Origin: Lacinutrix jangbogonensis
GTDB taxonomy: Bacteria; Bacteroidota; Bacteroidia; Flavobacteriales; Flavobacteriaceae
Direction: 5' to 3'
Length of the DNA stretch: 38,991 bases
Assembly (NCBI RefSeq): GCF_000797445.1
Contig: NZ_JSWF01000023.1
Span: 1 to 38,991 of the forward strand
Shown one piece after another: positions 8,406 to 16,317 of this stretch (positions are counted from its first letter, which is position 1; each line of letters opens with the position of its first letter). Under the pieces are notes generated by a model. It was not told where the DNA came from and ran no database searches. It was given only the letters and a program-made list of their open reading frames with translations. Both the position numbers and the translations under genes were made by a program.

Positions 8406-9170
8406 ATGTCCAAACTACCAAAGGAGCATAAATTTATTGATCTTTCAGATTACGGAAGACCTATAGCAAGAGTCATTGCAAACGCTTTAAAAAACACCTC
8501 TTTCACACCTATTCATGTTACTATAGGATTTATAATTTCTGGGTTAATAGCCATTTATTGTATACTTAATAATAGTTATTGGCTAGCTGCATTTTTTCTA
8601 ATTTTAAAATCAATTTTAGATGCTGCAGATGGAGAATTGGCTCGTGTTAAACAAACACCATCTTACACGGGACGGTTTTTAGATTCTGTTGCGGATATAA
8701 TTTTAAATTTTTTCATTTTTATTACAATTTGGTATGTAACAGATACTAATATTTGGCTTACTCTTTTAGCCTTTTTAGGCTTACAATTACAAGGAACGCT
8801 ATACAATTACTACTATGTTATTTTAAGAAACAAGTTCGATGGAGACACTACTAGTCGTGTGTTTGAAGATAAAACACCAATAGCATTAAAAGGAGAAAAG
8901 CAAAAGCATGTAAACGTACTTTTTAGATTATATAAAATTCTTTATGGTGTTTTTGATAGTATTATTTACAAACTAGACCATAATGCTAGCAAAGGCAAAA
9001 TATTCCCTAATTGGTTGATGATGAGTATTTCAACTTTTGGATTAGGATTTCAATTACTAATTATTGCTGTCCTATTGGTTTTAGGCTTTAAACAATTTAT
9101 TATTCCATTCTTTTTAATTTACACCTTAATGGTTTTCGTCTTTATAAGTATTAGAAAAGTTTTCTACTAA
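8406..9170 (+). CDS. CDP-alcohol phosphatidyltransferase family protein
   Basis: 254 residues, integral membrane enzyme that transfers a substituted phosphate from a CDP-linked donor to an alcohol. The family motif D-x2-DG-x2-AR-x8-G-x3-D-x3-D is complete: D72, D75-G76, A79-R80, G89, D93 and D97 (DAADGELAR...GRFLDSVAD). These residues bind the metal ions and the CDP moiety. Five or six membrane helices surround it. The acceptor alcohol cannot be read from the sequence; the gene stands alone between a plus-strand promoter and a bidirectional terminator, so context does not help. It could make phosphatidylinositol-, phosphatidylglycerol- or other phospholipid headgroups. Confidence 0.9.
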   Translation: MSKLPKEHKFIDLSDYGRPIARVIANALKNTSFTPIHVTIGFIISGLIAIYCILNNSYWLAAFFLILKSILDAADGELARVKQTPSYTGRFLDSVADIILNFFIFITIWYVTDTNIWLTLLAFLGLQLQGTLYNYYYVILRNKFDGDTTSRVFEDKTPIALKGEKQKHVNVLFRLYKILYGVFDSIIYKLDHNASKGKIFPNWLMMSISTFGLGFQLLIIAVLLVLGFKQFIIPFFLIYTLMVFVFISIRKVFY

Positions 9171-9197
9171 AAAAACACTCCTAAAAAAGAGTGTTTC
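9171..9197. terminator. Bidirectional terminator between convergent genes
   Basis: AAACACTC (9173-9180) pairs with GAGTGTTT (9189-9196). On the minus strand the stem is followed by a T run, serving bcp. On the plus strand it can stop the phosphatidyltransferase transcript, with a weaker T tract. Confidence 0.65.
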
Positions 9198-9224
9198 ATT
9201 TATACATTTATTTATTTCGTTATG

Positions 9225-9680
9225 CTATAAATCAAGAATTTGCGCAGCATGATCTTTAGTCTTTACTTTATCTATAACATGAGCTACTACTCCATTTCCG
9301 TCTACTAAAAAGGTTTTTCTATGGATGCCATCGTACTCTTTACCCATAAACTTTTTTAATCCCCAAACTCCAAAAGCTTCAATAACTTCTTTGTTTTCGT
9401 CTGCTAATAAAGGAAATGGGAATTTATATTTAGCCTTAAAATTGGCTTGTCTTTTTTCACTATCCGCACTCACTCCTAAAACCTCATAACCTTTATCTTG
9501 TAACGTTTTGTAATTATCTGTTAAATTGCAGGCTTCTGCTGTACAACCAGGCGTACTCGCTTTTGGGTAAAAGAAGACTACTAATTTCTTTCCTTTATAA
9601 TCCTTTAAAGACACTGGGTTTCCATCTTGATCGTTTACTGTAAAATCTGGAACTTTATCTCCTTGTTTTAATGTATTCAT
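9225..9680 (-). CDS. bcp: Thiol peroxidase / peroxiredoxin (BCP type)
   Basis: 151 residues, peroxiredoxin Q/BCP family. It reduces hydrogen peroxide and organic hydroperoxides using thioredoxin. The active-site segment is ASTPGCTAEAC: C46 is peroxidatic and C51, five residues on, is the resolving cysteine, giving the atypical two-Cys arrangement of E. coli Bcp. T43 and the conserved Arg near the C-terminal third (HRKTFLVD) complete the site. There is no signal peptide, so it is cytoplasmic. It is divergent from the endonuclease III gene across 136 bases; both protect against oxidative damage, but a shared control is not shown. Confidence 0.96.
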   Translation of the reverse strand: MNTLKQGDKVPDFTVNDQDGNPVSLKDYKGKKLVVFFYPKASTPGCTAEACNLTDNYKTLQDKGYEVLGVSADSEKRQANFKAKYKFPFPLLADENKEVIEAFGVWGLKKFMGKEYDGIHRKTFLVDGNGVVAHVIDKVKTKDHAAQILDL

Positions 9681-9776
9681 TTTTTCTTTTATTTTTATAA
9701 TTTGGTGAAATGTAATTCACTTAACAACAATTTTTATCGGTACTTAAAATTATTAGTTATGCTCATTTCATAGTTG

Positions 9777-9784
9777 TAATTTTG
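9777..9784 (+). promoter_or_regulatory. -7 box TAATTTTG
   Basis: Exact TAnnTTTG match 32 bases before the nth start codon. The -33 region (TTAG near 9754) is weak. Confidence 0.4.
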
Positions 9785-9816
9785 ATTTTATTTCTTTCAT
9801 ACCAAAAATACAACTA

Positions 9817-10473
9817 ATGACTAAACAAGAAAAGGTGGATTTTGTTATAAATACGTTAAATACATTATATCCGGAAATTCCTATTCCATTAGATCATAAA
9901 GACCCATACACATTATTAATTGCTGTCTTATTATCAGCACAATGTACAGATGTTCGTGTAAACAAAATTACACCTCTACTCTTTGCTAAAGCGGATAATC
10001 CACACGATATGATAAAAATGAGTGTTGAAGAGATAAAATCCATTATTAGACCTTGTGGATTATCACCAATGAAAAGTAAAGGCATTCATGGATTGTCTCA
10101 TATTCTTTTAGACAAACATAATGGAGAAGTACCACAGAGTTTTGAATACTTAGAAGAACTTCCTGCTGTTGGACACAAAACGGCAAGCGTTGTAATGTCT
10201 CAAGCTTTTGGCGTGCCTGCTTTTCCTGTAGATACACATATTCACAGATTAATGTATAGATGGAATTTAACAAATGGAAAAAATGTTACGCAAACAGAAA
10301 AAGATGCGAAACGACTATTCCCAAAAGAGACTTGGAACGATTTACATCTTCAAATTATTTGGTATGGTAGAGAGTATTCTCCAGCTCGTGGTTGGGATTT
10401 AGACAAAGATATTATTACTAAAACTATAGGAAGAAGTACTGTTTTAAAAGATTATGAAAAATCTAGGAAGTAG
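9817..10473 (+). CDS. nth: Endonuclease III lacking the Fe-S cluster
   Basis: 218 residues, DNA glycosylase/AP lyase of base excision repair acting on oxidised pyrimidines. The helix-hairpin-helix LEELPAVGHKTASVV carries the catalytic lysine K121, and the catalytic aspartate is D139 in FPVDTHIHR; both match E. coli positions 120 and 138. The usual C-terminal C-x6-C-x2-C-x5-C that holds a [4Fe-4S] cluster is missing: the tail (WYGREYSPARGWDLDKD...) has no cysteine, and the only two cysteines are in SAQCTD and RPCG. The rest of the fold is full length, so this is a cluster-free form rather than a truncation. It is probably active. Confidence 0.93.
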   Translation: MTKQEKVDFVINTLNTLYPEIPIPLDHKDPYTLLIAVLLSAQCTDVRVNKITPLLFAKADNPHDMIKMSVEEIKSIIRPCGLSPMKSKGIHGLSHILLDKHNGEVPQSFEYLEELPAVGHKTASVVMSQAFGVPAFPVDTHIHRLMYRWNLTNGKNVTQTEKDAKRLFPKETWNDLHLQIIWYGREYSPARGWDLDKDIITKTIGRSTVLKDYEKSRK

Positions 10474-10717
10474 AAGAATACAAAATTGATTTTCAATAAA
10501 CATTTAAAAATAAGGTTTAATGAAAATCATATAAGTTGAATTACAGTAGTTCGTCTTTTTCTAGAAACCATACAAGTTTAGCTAAAATCAAACCCACATT
10601 CCTACAACTGAAAGAAGGAGCTTAAAACAAGAATATTTAGTATTACTTTAAAACCTTGTATTAATAACAAGAAACTAAAACGGTCTAATAGTTGATGTAT
10701 AGAAGAAAATCTAATCC
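10474..10717. other. Non-coding gap after nth
   Basis: No gene is visible in these 244 bases. TGATTTTCA (10487-10495) and TGAAAATCA (10521-10529) form a perfect 9-base inverted repeat 14 bases past the nth stop, possibly a weak terminator. CTTGT (10655-10659) and ACAAG (10667-10671) flank an AT-rich centre closer to the next gene. Confidence 0.4.
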
Positions 10718-11266
10718 ATGAAAAACCATCTTGTAATTTTTGTTTTGGCGCTATTGATTTCTTCTTGTATACCTGTAAAAATTGCACCGGATATTGAAAA
10801 TTATAAAATAGTAGTAGCAAAGAAGTTTAAAAGGAAGCTACCAAAAACGACATCGTTTGTATTTAATGACCCAAAAGATGATGGAGCGTTTTACGATTAT
10901 TTAAATGCGAAATTTGATTTAAAACACATAGATGTTGGAGCTAATATCCCTTTTAAATTACACAACAAAACTTATTATTTGTCGTACAGCGAAACAGAAA
11001 GAGAAACGAAAACTGTTAATTTACCATTCGTTATTATAGATGCTAAAAGAGAATCTAGTGGTAACTCTAAACTTTTTGAAGACAACTACACTGCAAGAAA
11101 AGGAAAATGGTATATTTTACTTACCGTTTACGACGATAATTTAAAAAACTGCTTAAAACCGGAATATTCAAATAGTAACAAAGTGATTACCCATTTAGAA
11201 GCGCTTAGAAAAGAATATTTAAGAACGCAAAACTATTTAGAATTACAATTCAAAAAAAAATCCTAA
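10718..11266 (+). CDS. Uncharacterised lipoprotein
   Basis: 182 residues. The N-terminus MKNHLVIFVLALLISSC is a lipoprotein signal with the lipobox LISSC and modified C17. The mature protein is basic and soluble, with no motif I recognise (VAKKFKRKLPKTTSFVFNDP; then a Tyr-rich centre KTYYLSYSETERETK; then KWYILLTVYDDN). It is expected in the periplasm or outer-membrane inner leaflet. It is a single-gene unit: a 244-base gap precedes it and its stop codon is inside the downstream hairpin. Function unknown. Confidence 0.7.
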   Translation: MKNHLVIFVLALLISSCIPVKIAPDIENYKIVVAKKFKRKLPKTTSFVFNDPKDDGAFYDYLNAKFDLKHIDVGANIPFKLHNKTYYLSYSETERETKTVNLPFVIIDAKRESSGNSKLFEDNYTARKGKWYILLTVYDDNLKNCLKPEYSNSNKVITHLEALRKEYLRTQNYLELQFKKKS

Positions 11267-11286
11267 TTATATAATAATCAGGATTT
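11252..11286. terminator. Hairpin terminator, strong on minus strand
   Basis: AAATCCTAATTAT (11258-11270) pairs with ATAATCAGGATTT (11274-11286), 12 of 13 positions, around a 3-base loop. The A run at 11252-11260 makes a long T tail on the minus strand, so it ends the sigma-factor transcript. The stem also contains the stop codon of the plus-strand lipoprotein (11264-11266). Confidence 0.75.
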
Positions 11287-11292
11287 ATTAGT

Positions 11293-11436
11293 CTAATTCA
11301 GAAGTGCTTCAAACTTCATTTTTTTATAACTTATAACACTTAAAGCCTTGGAGTAATTAAGAATGAAACTAATGGTTTCATCTTTTGGGATCATTTTTTT
11401 GTTTGTTTTAGAATTTTCAGAGTAAATTTTTGCCAT
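11293..11436 (-). CDS. Small conserved protein downstream of ECF sigma factor
   Basis: 47 residues from ATG 11436: MAKIYSENSKTNKKMIPK, then DETISFILNYSKALSVI and the end KMKFEALLN. The pattern (YSENSK, polar linker, FxLNYSKALxV, ending FExLLN) is one I associate with small flavobacterial proteins of unknown function. The frame can start earlier at an ATG (11496-11494) that overlaps the sigma-factor TAA by one base (TAATG), giving 67 residues; the extra N-terminus is Tyr/Lys/Asn-rich and looks like translated spacer. Either way it follows the sigma gene in one transcript ended by the hairpin at 11252-11286. It has no membrane helix, so it does not look like a normal anti-sigma factor. Confidence 0.6.
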   Translation of the reverse strand: MAKIYSENSKTNKKMIPKDETISFILNYSKALSVISYKKMKFEALLN

Positions 11437-11495
11437 GTATTTGTTTTGTTTATTCAAATAGATAACGCAATATTTACTATAATATTGTACAACCA

Positions 11496-12086
11496 TTAAT
11501 TAGTCAATATAATATTATGTTTTTCTATTACTTTACGCATATTAATTAAGGCATAACGCATACGCCCTAATGCTGTATTAATGCTAACTCCCGTACGTTC
11601 AGAAATTTCTTTAAAGCTCATGTCTTGATACATTCGCATTACTAAAACTTCCTTTTGGTCGTCTGGTAACTCTTCAATTAGGCGTCTAACATCCGCTTCA
11701 ACTTGATCTTTAATAAGGGCTTTTTCAGCATTTAAACTCGTATCACTCAATACAGAAAAAATACTAAAATCTCCACTGTTTTGAAACTTAGGCATACGAT
11801 TATTTTTTCTAAAATGATCGATAACCAAATTATGAGAAATACGCATAACCCAAGGTAAAAACTTACCTTCTTCGTTATATTTCCCTCTTTTAAGCGTACG
11901 AATAACCTTGATAAAGGTGTCTTGAAAAACATCTTCAGCAACATCTCTATCATAAACTTTTGAATAGATAAAGCTATAAATACGTTGTTTGTGTCTTTTA
12001 ATTAAAACTTCTAAGGAAGATTCGTCGCCTTTCATGTAACTACTAACTAAAGTAGCGTCCGAGATAAGTTCTTGTCGCATAATCAT
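11496..12086 (-). CDS. ECF-type RNA polymerase sigma factor
   Basis: 196 residues, sigma-70 superfamily with regions 2 and 4 only. Region 2 (about residues 25-95) includes the core-binding DVAEDVFQDTFIKVIRTL and the -10-binding LPWVMRISHNLVIDHFRK. Region 4 (about 135-190) has LPDDQKEVLVMRMYQDMSFKEISERTGVSINTALGR with the helix-turn-helix. It starts MIM; the second Met (12080) is also possible and would move the start out of the inverted repeat that touches the first ATG. No anti-sigma gene is adjacent. The gene is divergent from uvrA across about 226 bases. The high conservation of this type in flavobacteria suggests a housekeeping-like ECF, but its regulon is unknown. Confidence 0.92.
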   Translation of the reverse strand: MIMRQELISDATLVSSYMKGDESSLEVLIKRHKQRIYSFIYSKVYDRDVAEDVFQDTFIKVIRTLKRGKYNEEGKFLPWVMRISHNLVIDHFRKNNRMPKFQNSGDFSIFSVLSDTSLNAEKALIKDQVEADVRRLIEELPDDQKEVLVMRMYQDMSFKEISERTGVSINTALGRMRYALINMRKVIEKHNIILTN

Positions 12087-12143
12087 TACTTTTTAAAGCA
12101 GAAGTTAAGGCTCCAGCTTGGGTTAATTAATTTAAAAAGTAAT
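12085..12143. repeat. 13-base inverted repeat at sigma-factor start
   Basis: ATTACTTTTTAAA (12085-12097) and TTTAAAAAGTAAT (12131-12143) are perfect inverted repeats separated by 33 bases. The near arm overlaps two bases of the first possible sigma-factor start codon (12086-12084). As RNA it could fold over the start; as DNA it could be an operator. Confidence 0.55.
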
Positions 12144-12280
12144 ATTATGATATAGGCTTAACAATTAGTTTATTAATATTGAGGTAAATATAACAACAAA
12201 CATTCCTAAAAAACAAAAAAAAATTAATTTTTAACATTTTATTACACAATAATCTTTTTTATAAGCTCCATTTTAAGTGT

Positions 12281-12288
12281 TATCTTTG
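12281..12288 (+). promoter_or_regulatory. -7 box TATCTTTG for uvrA
   Basis: Exact TAnnTTTG match 24 bases before the uvrA ATG. No SOS box or -33 TTG could be recognised. Confidence 0.5.
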
Positions 12289-12312
12289 TTCCTATTTTAG
12301 ATCAAAACACTT

Positions 12313-15099
12313 ATGAACACTAAGCTTTCCGAGGCAAACCCTAAACACAACATCATTATAAAGGGTGCAAGATTGCATAACTTAAAAAACATCGATGTTG
12401 TAATACCAAGAAATAAATTGGTAGTTATAACAGGTTTATCTGGTTCTGGAAAGTCTAGTTTAGCATTCGATACATTGTATGCTGAAGGCCAAAGACGCTA
12501 TGTCGAAAGTCTTTCTAGTTATGCTCGACAGTTTTTAGGACGTTTAAATAAACCGAAAGTAGATTATATAAAAGGCATTGCGCCTGCTATTGCAATTGAG
12601 CAAAAAGTAAATTCTACTAATCCGCGTTCAACCGTTGGCACAACAACAGAAATTTACGATTATTTTAAATTATTATTCGCTAGAATTGGAAGAACATATT
12701 CACCTGTTTCTGGACAAGAAGTAAAAAAAGATAATATTACAGATGTTCTAAATTATGTAAAATCTATAGCTGACGGCGAAAAACTCCTCCTACTCGCTCC
12801 TATTCATCTAGAAGAAGGTCGTGAAATGAGTGACAAACTTAAAGCATTAAATGCACAAGGTTATGCCAGAATTCAGGCCAATGGAGAAGTAATACGTTTA
12901 GATAAAGCGAAAGGTATTACCGAAAAAACAAAAGACCTTTTTTTAGTTGTAGATAGAATTATCACCAAAAATGACGAAGATTTCTTCAATAGATTAGCAG
13001 ATGCCATTCAAACTGCATTTTTTGAAGGTAAAGGAGAATGTTTTATCGAACAATTAAACGATAATACTAAACGACAGTTTTCTAATAAATTTGAATTGGA
13101 CGGTATTACCTTTTTAGAACCAAATGTTCATCTGTTTAGTTTTAATAATCCTTATGGTGCATGCCCTAAGTGCGAAGGTTATGGCGATGTTATTGGTATT
13201 GATGATGATTTAGTAATTCCAAATACAGCATTATCTGTTTACGAAAACGCTATTTTTCCTTGGAGAGGAGAAAGCATGAGCTGGTATCGCGATCAATTGG
13301 TAAATAACTCTCATAAATTCGAATTCCCAATTCACAAACCTTATTTTGAATTAACTAAAAAAGATCAAAATCTAATTTGGACTGGAAACAAATATTTTGA
13401 AGGTCTAAATTCATTTTTTACTGCGTTAGAAAGTAAAGCCTATAAAATTCAAAACCGAGTAATGCTATCACGTTACAGAGGAAAAACAAAATGTAAAGCT
13501 TGTAGTGGAAAACGTTTAAGACCAGAAGCTAATTATGTAAAAATTAGCAATTTCACTTTAACAGATTTGGTTGAAATGCCTCTAGATAAGCTAGGTGTTT
13601 TCTTTAAACAATTAAAACTTAACGATCACGATACTACTATTGCAAAACGTTTATTAAAAGAAATTGAAAACCGTTTAGCTTTTTTATCTAATGTTGGTTT
13701 AGATTATTTAACCTTAAATAGAAAGTCGAATACATTATCTGGTGGAGAAAGTCAGCGAATTAATTTAGCAACATCTCTAGGCAGCAGCCTTGTTGGATCA
13801 ATGTACATTCTAGACGAACCTAGTATTGGCTTACACCCAAAAGATACCGAAAGATTAATCTTGGTATTAAAAGCACTAAGGGATTTAGGAAATACAGTAA
13901 TTGTTGTAGAACATGATGAAGATATCATGAAAGAAGCCGACGAGATTATTGATATTGGACCAGAAGCAGGAACTTTTGGTGGTCACGTAGTTGCTACAGG
14001 AACGTTTGAAGACATTATAGCATCAGATTCGTTAACTGCTCAATATTTGAATGAAACACTAAAAATTAAGGTACCTAAGAAACGACGCACTTCTAAATAT
14101 AGTATTGAAATAAAAGGTGCTCGTGAAAACAACTTAAAAAACATAGATGTTAGCTTTCCTTTAGGCATGTTAACTGTAATCACTGGAGTTTCAGGAAGTG
14201 GAAAAAGTACTTTAGTAAAGAAAATATTATTTCCTGCAATCTCAAAAAAACTTACTGGGTTTGGAGATAAACCTGGTCAGTTTTCAGAATTAAAAGGAAA
14301 CTTTAGTAATATTAAACATATTGAGTTTGTAGATCAAAATCCTATTGGTCGTTCATCAAGATCAAACCCAGTAACTTATATAAAGGCATACGATGATATT
14401 CGCGCACTTTACAGCAAACAAAAACTAAGTATTATTAGAAATTATGCAGCAAAACATTTTAGTTTTAATGTAGATGGTGGACGTTGTGAAACCTGTAAAG
14501 GAGAAGGACAAGTAACTATAGAAATGCAATTTATGGCAGATGTTCATTTAGAGTGTGAAACCTGTAAAGGCAAACGTTTTAAAAAAGAAGTGCTTGAAGT
14601 GACTTTTGCAGATAAAAACATTGATGATATACTAAACATGACCATCGACGACGCTATTTCTTTTTTTGATGCTAATCACGTTACTAAAATAAAAACCAAA
14701 TTACAACCTTTGCAAGATGTAGGTTTAGGTTATGTTACTCTTGGTCAAAGCTCTTCTACGCTATCTGGTGGAGAAGCACAGCGTATTAAGTTAGCGTCAT
14801 TTTTAGGAAAAGGGAACACTAAAGAAACAGCCCTATTTATTTTTGATGAACCTACAACTGGATTGCATTTTCATGATATACAAAAATTATTAAAATCTTT
14901 TAATGCCTTAATTGAAAAAGGGCATTCTATAATTGTAGTAGAACATAACCTTGAACTCATTAAATGTGCTGATCATATTATAGATTTAGGTCCAACAGGT
15001 GGAGAATATGGTGGACAACTAGTTGCTTTTGGCACACCTGAAGAAATTGTACAAATTAAAGCTTCAGAAACTGGGAAATATTTAAAGGAAAAACTGTAG
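12313..15099 (+). CDS. uvrA: Excinuclease ABC subunit A
   Basis: 928 residues, the damage-sensing ATPase of nucleotide excision repair. There are two ABC ATPase modules: Walker A GLSGSGKSS (~41) and GVSGSGKST (~626), signatures LSGGESQR (~476) and LSGGEAQR (~818), Walker B ILDEPS (~499) and FIFDEPT (~842). The second zinc finger is intact (CETCKGEGQ...CETCKGKRF). The first has only its second CxxC half (GACPKCEGYG, C284/C287): where E. coli has the first CxxC, this protein has KFELDGITFLEP. The CKAC near 394 is the separate conserved motif before GKRLRPE. A protein starting at TTG follows 4 bases after the stop, and a decayed second copy of codons 842-928 lies 966 bases further on. Confidence 0.97.
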   Translation: MNTKLSEANPKHNIIIKGARLHNLKNIDVVIPRNKLVVITGLSGSGKSSLAFDTLYAEGQRRYVESLSSYARQFLGRLNKPKVDYIKGIAPAIAIEQKVNSTNPRSTVGTTTEIYDYFKLLFARIGRTYSPVSGQEVKKDNITDVLNYVKSIADGEKLLLLAPIHLEEGREMSDKLKALNAQGYARIQANGEVIRLDKAKGITEKTKDLFLVVDRIITKNDEDFFNRLADAIQTAFFEGKGECFIEQLNDNTKRQFSNKFELDGITFLEPNVHLFSFNNPYGACPKCEGYGDVIGIDDDLVIPNTALSVYENAIFPWRGESMSWYRDQLVNNSHKFEFPIHKPYFELTKKDQNLIWTGNKYFEGLNSFFTALESKAYKIQNRVMLSRYRGKTKCKACSGKRLRPEANYVKISNFTLTDLVEMPLDKLGVFFKQLKLNDHDTTIAKRLLKEIENRLAFLSNVGLDYLTLNRKSNTLSGGESQRINLATSLGSSLVGSMYILDEPSIGLHPKDTERLILVLKALRDLGNTVIVVEHDEDIMKEADEIIDIGPEAGTFGGHVVATGTFEDIIASDSLTAQYLNETLKIKVPKKRRTSKYSIEIKGARENNLKNIDVSFPLGMLTVITGVSGSGKSTLVKKILFPAISKKLTGFGDKPGQFSELKGNFSNIKHIEFVDQNPIGRSSRSNPVTYIKAYDDIRALYSKQKLSIIRNYAAKHFSFNVDGGRCETCKGEGQVTIEMQFMADVHLECETCKGKRFKKEVLEVTFADKNIDDILNMTIDDAISFFDANHVTKIKTKLQPLQDVGLGYVTLGQSSSTLSGGEAQRIKLASFLGKGNTKETALFIFDEPTTGLHFHDIQKLLKSFNALIEKGHSIIVVEHNLELIKCADHIIDLGPTGGEYGGQLVAFGTPEEIVQIKASETGKYLKEKL

Positions 15100-15103
15100 T
15101 CTA

Positions 15104-15697
15104 TTGGATATTGAAAACATAAAAAGAAACACCGCTGTAACTCCTATTTCTGAAGGTGGATCTAATTTTGAAACACATGTACTTTATAAAAAAACCAATA
15201 ACAAATTTCTTATAAAGCCTAGTATTGGTTTAGCATTATTCACAAGTGCTTTTACACTCTTTAGTACTTGTTTTACAAGTTTCCCTCTGTATAGCTTAAT
15301 AACAAGCAATACTGATAAATGGGAGTTTAACCAAATTTGGTTTGTAGGCTTTGGATTGTTGTTTTTCTGTTTTAGTTTGTATTTATTATTTAATTACTTT
15401 TCACCACATGGTTTTGATAAAACAACTAATCTCTATTACAGAGGCTATAAAAATATTTCATCTAAAACAGATGCAATCATAAAATTAAACAACATTGTAG
15501 CATTACAGATAATTGGAGAAACTATAATAGATGAAGATAGCAGATTTAAAAGTTTCGAGTTGAATATTGTATTAAAAAATGGGGATAGAATTAATGTAGT
15601 AGATCATTCAAATCTTTCTGGAATTATTGATGATTCCAAAACGCTAAGTAAATTTCTAAGCATTCCTATTTGGCACGCAGAGTCTAATAAGGCATGA
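15104..15697 (+). CDS. Two-helix membrane protein of unknown function
   Basis: 197 residues beginning with TTG (15104); the reading frame has no internal methionine, so no ATG alternative exists. The N-terminal segment TPISEGGSNFETHVLYKK is followed by two hydrophobic helices (about residues 41-70 and 78-100), then a soluble C-terminal part of beta character (DKTTNLYYRGYK...IVALQIIGE...FELNIVLKNGDRINVV), suggesting a PH-like or small membrane-anchored fold. I recall similar proteins scattered in marine Gammaproteobacteria, but this is from memory. It begins 4 bases past the uvrA stop and is bracketed by the true uvrA 3' end and its decayed copy. It therefore appears to be an insertion. Function unknown. 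Confidence 0.6.
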   Translation: MDIENIKRNTAVTPISEGGSNFETHVLYKKTNNKFLIKPSIGLALFTSAFTLFSTCFTSFPLYSLITSNTDKWEFNQIWFVGFGLLFFCFSLYLLFNYFSPHGFDKTTNLYYRGYKNISSKTDAIIKLNNIVALQIIGETIIDEDSRFKSFELNIVLKNGDRINVVDHSNLSGIIDDSKTLSKFLSIPIWHAESNKA

Positions 15698-16064
15698 AAG
15701 CAAATAATTCAACAAAAATTACGAATAAAAAAACTACAATTTAAAAAAAAAATTTCCAAAAACAGATTTTAAAATGCTTACAAACAAAGATTGTTTCGTA
15801 ATTTTTAAAACAGTGCTTCACAAATAAAAAACAACTACAAAACTAAACACAATAACTCCTGCTATTATTGCTGCAGGAAAAATAACCTGTTAGACATAAA
15901 AGCTTTAAAAGAGAGCCTTAAAACCAAACTTGTTAGAAAAATCTTTTCAATGCCAGAAAAAGACAAATAATGATTGATACTGCAATTAACCAATCTATCC
16001 AATCTATTGTTTATACAATAAAATCAGCTATTAGAATTAGGCTAAATACGTTAAATAAGTCTGT
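15698..16064. other. AT-rich non-coding stretch with a gene fragment
   Basis: No intact gene. One short open stretch (15884-15970) reads NLLDIKALKESLKTKLVRK, then IFSMPEKDK and a TAA stop. It has no start and is broken upstream, so it looks like the tail of a lost gene that I cannot identify. The remainder is A-rich without clear structure. The stretch lies between the inserted ORF and the uvrA remnant. Confidence 0.45.
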
Positions 16065-16306
16065 TTTATTTTTGTTGAGCCTACAACTGAATTGCATTTT
16101 CCTGATATACAAAAACTATTAAAACCTTTTAATGCCTTAATTGAAATAGAGCATAACCTTGAACTTATTAAATGTGCAAATCATATTATAGATTTAGGTC
16201 CAACAATTGGGAATATGGTGGACAACTAGTTGCTTTTGGCACACCAGAAGAAATTGTACAAATTAAAACTTCTGAAACCGGGAAGTATTTAAAGAAAAAA
16301 CTTTAA
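16065..16306 (+). pseudogene. Decayed duplicate of the uvrA 3' end
   Basis: By eye this stretch aligns with uvrA 14836-15099, from the second Walker B to the stop codon, with about nine in ten bases identical. It carries a 21-base deletion (after TTGAAA near 16146) and a 1-base deletion (near 16206-16210) that breaks the frame. Substitutions hit functional codons: the Walker B aspartate GAT becomes GTT, a glycine GGA becomes GAA, a histidine CAT becomes CCT. Similarity begins abruptly at 16065 and ends at the stop codon, 11 bases before the stop of the convergent DUF3667 gene. It is not expressed as a useful protein. Confidence 0.9.
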
Positions 16307-16317
16307 GGCTTTTGTTT

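Noticed and set aside
15674-15690. TTGGCACG at the end of the inserted ORF as a third sigma-54 promoter
   Set aside because: No TTGC at the -12 position and no gene starts downstream.
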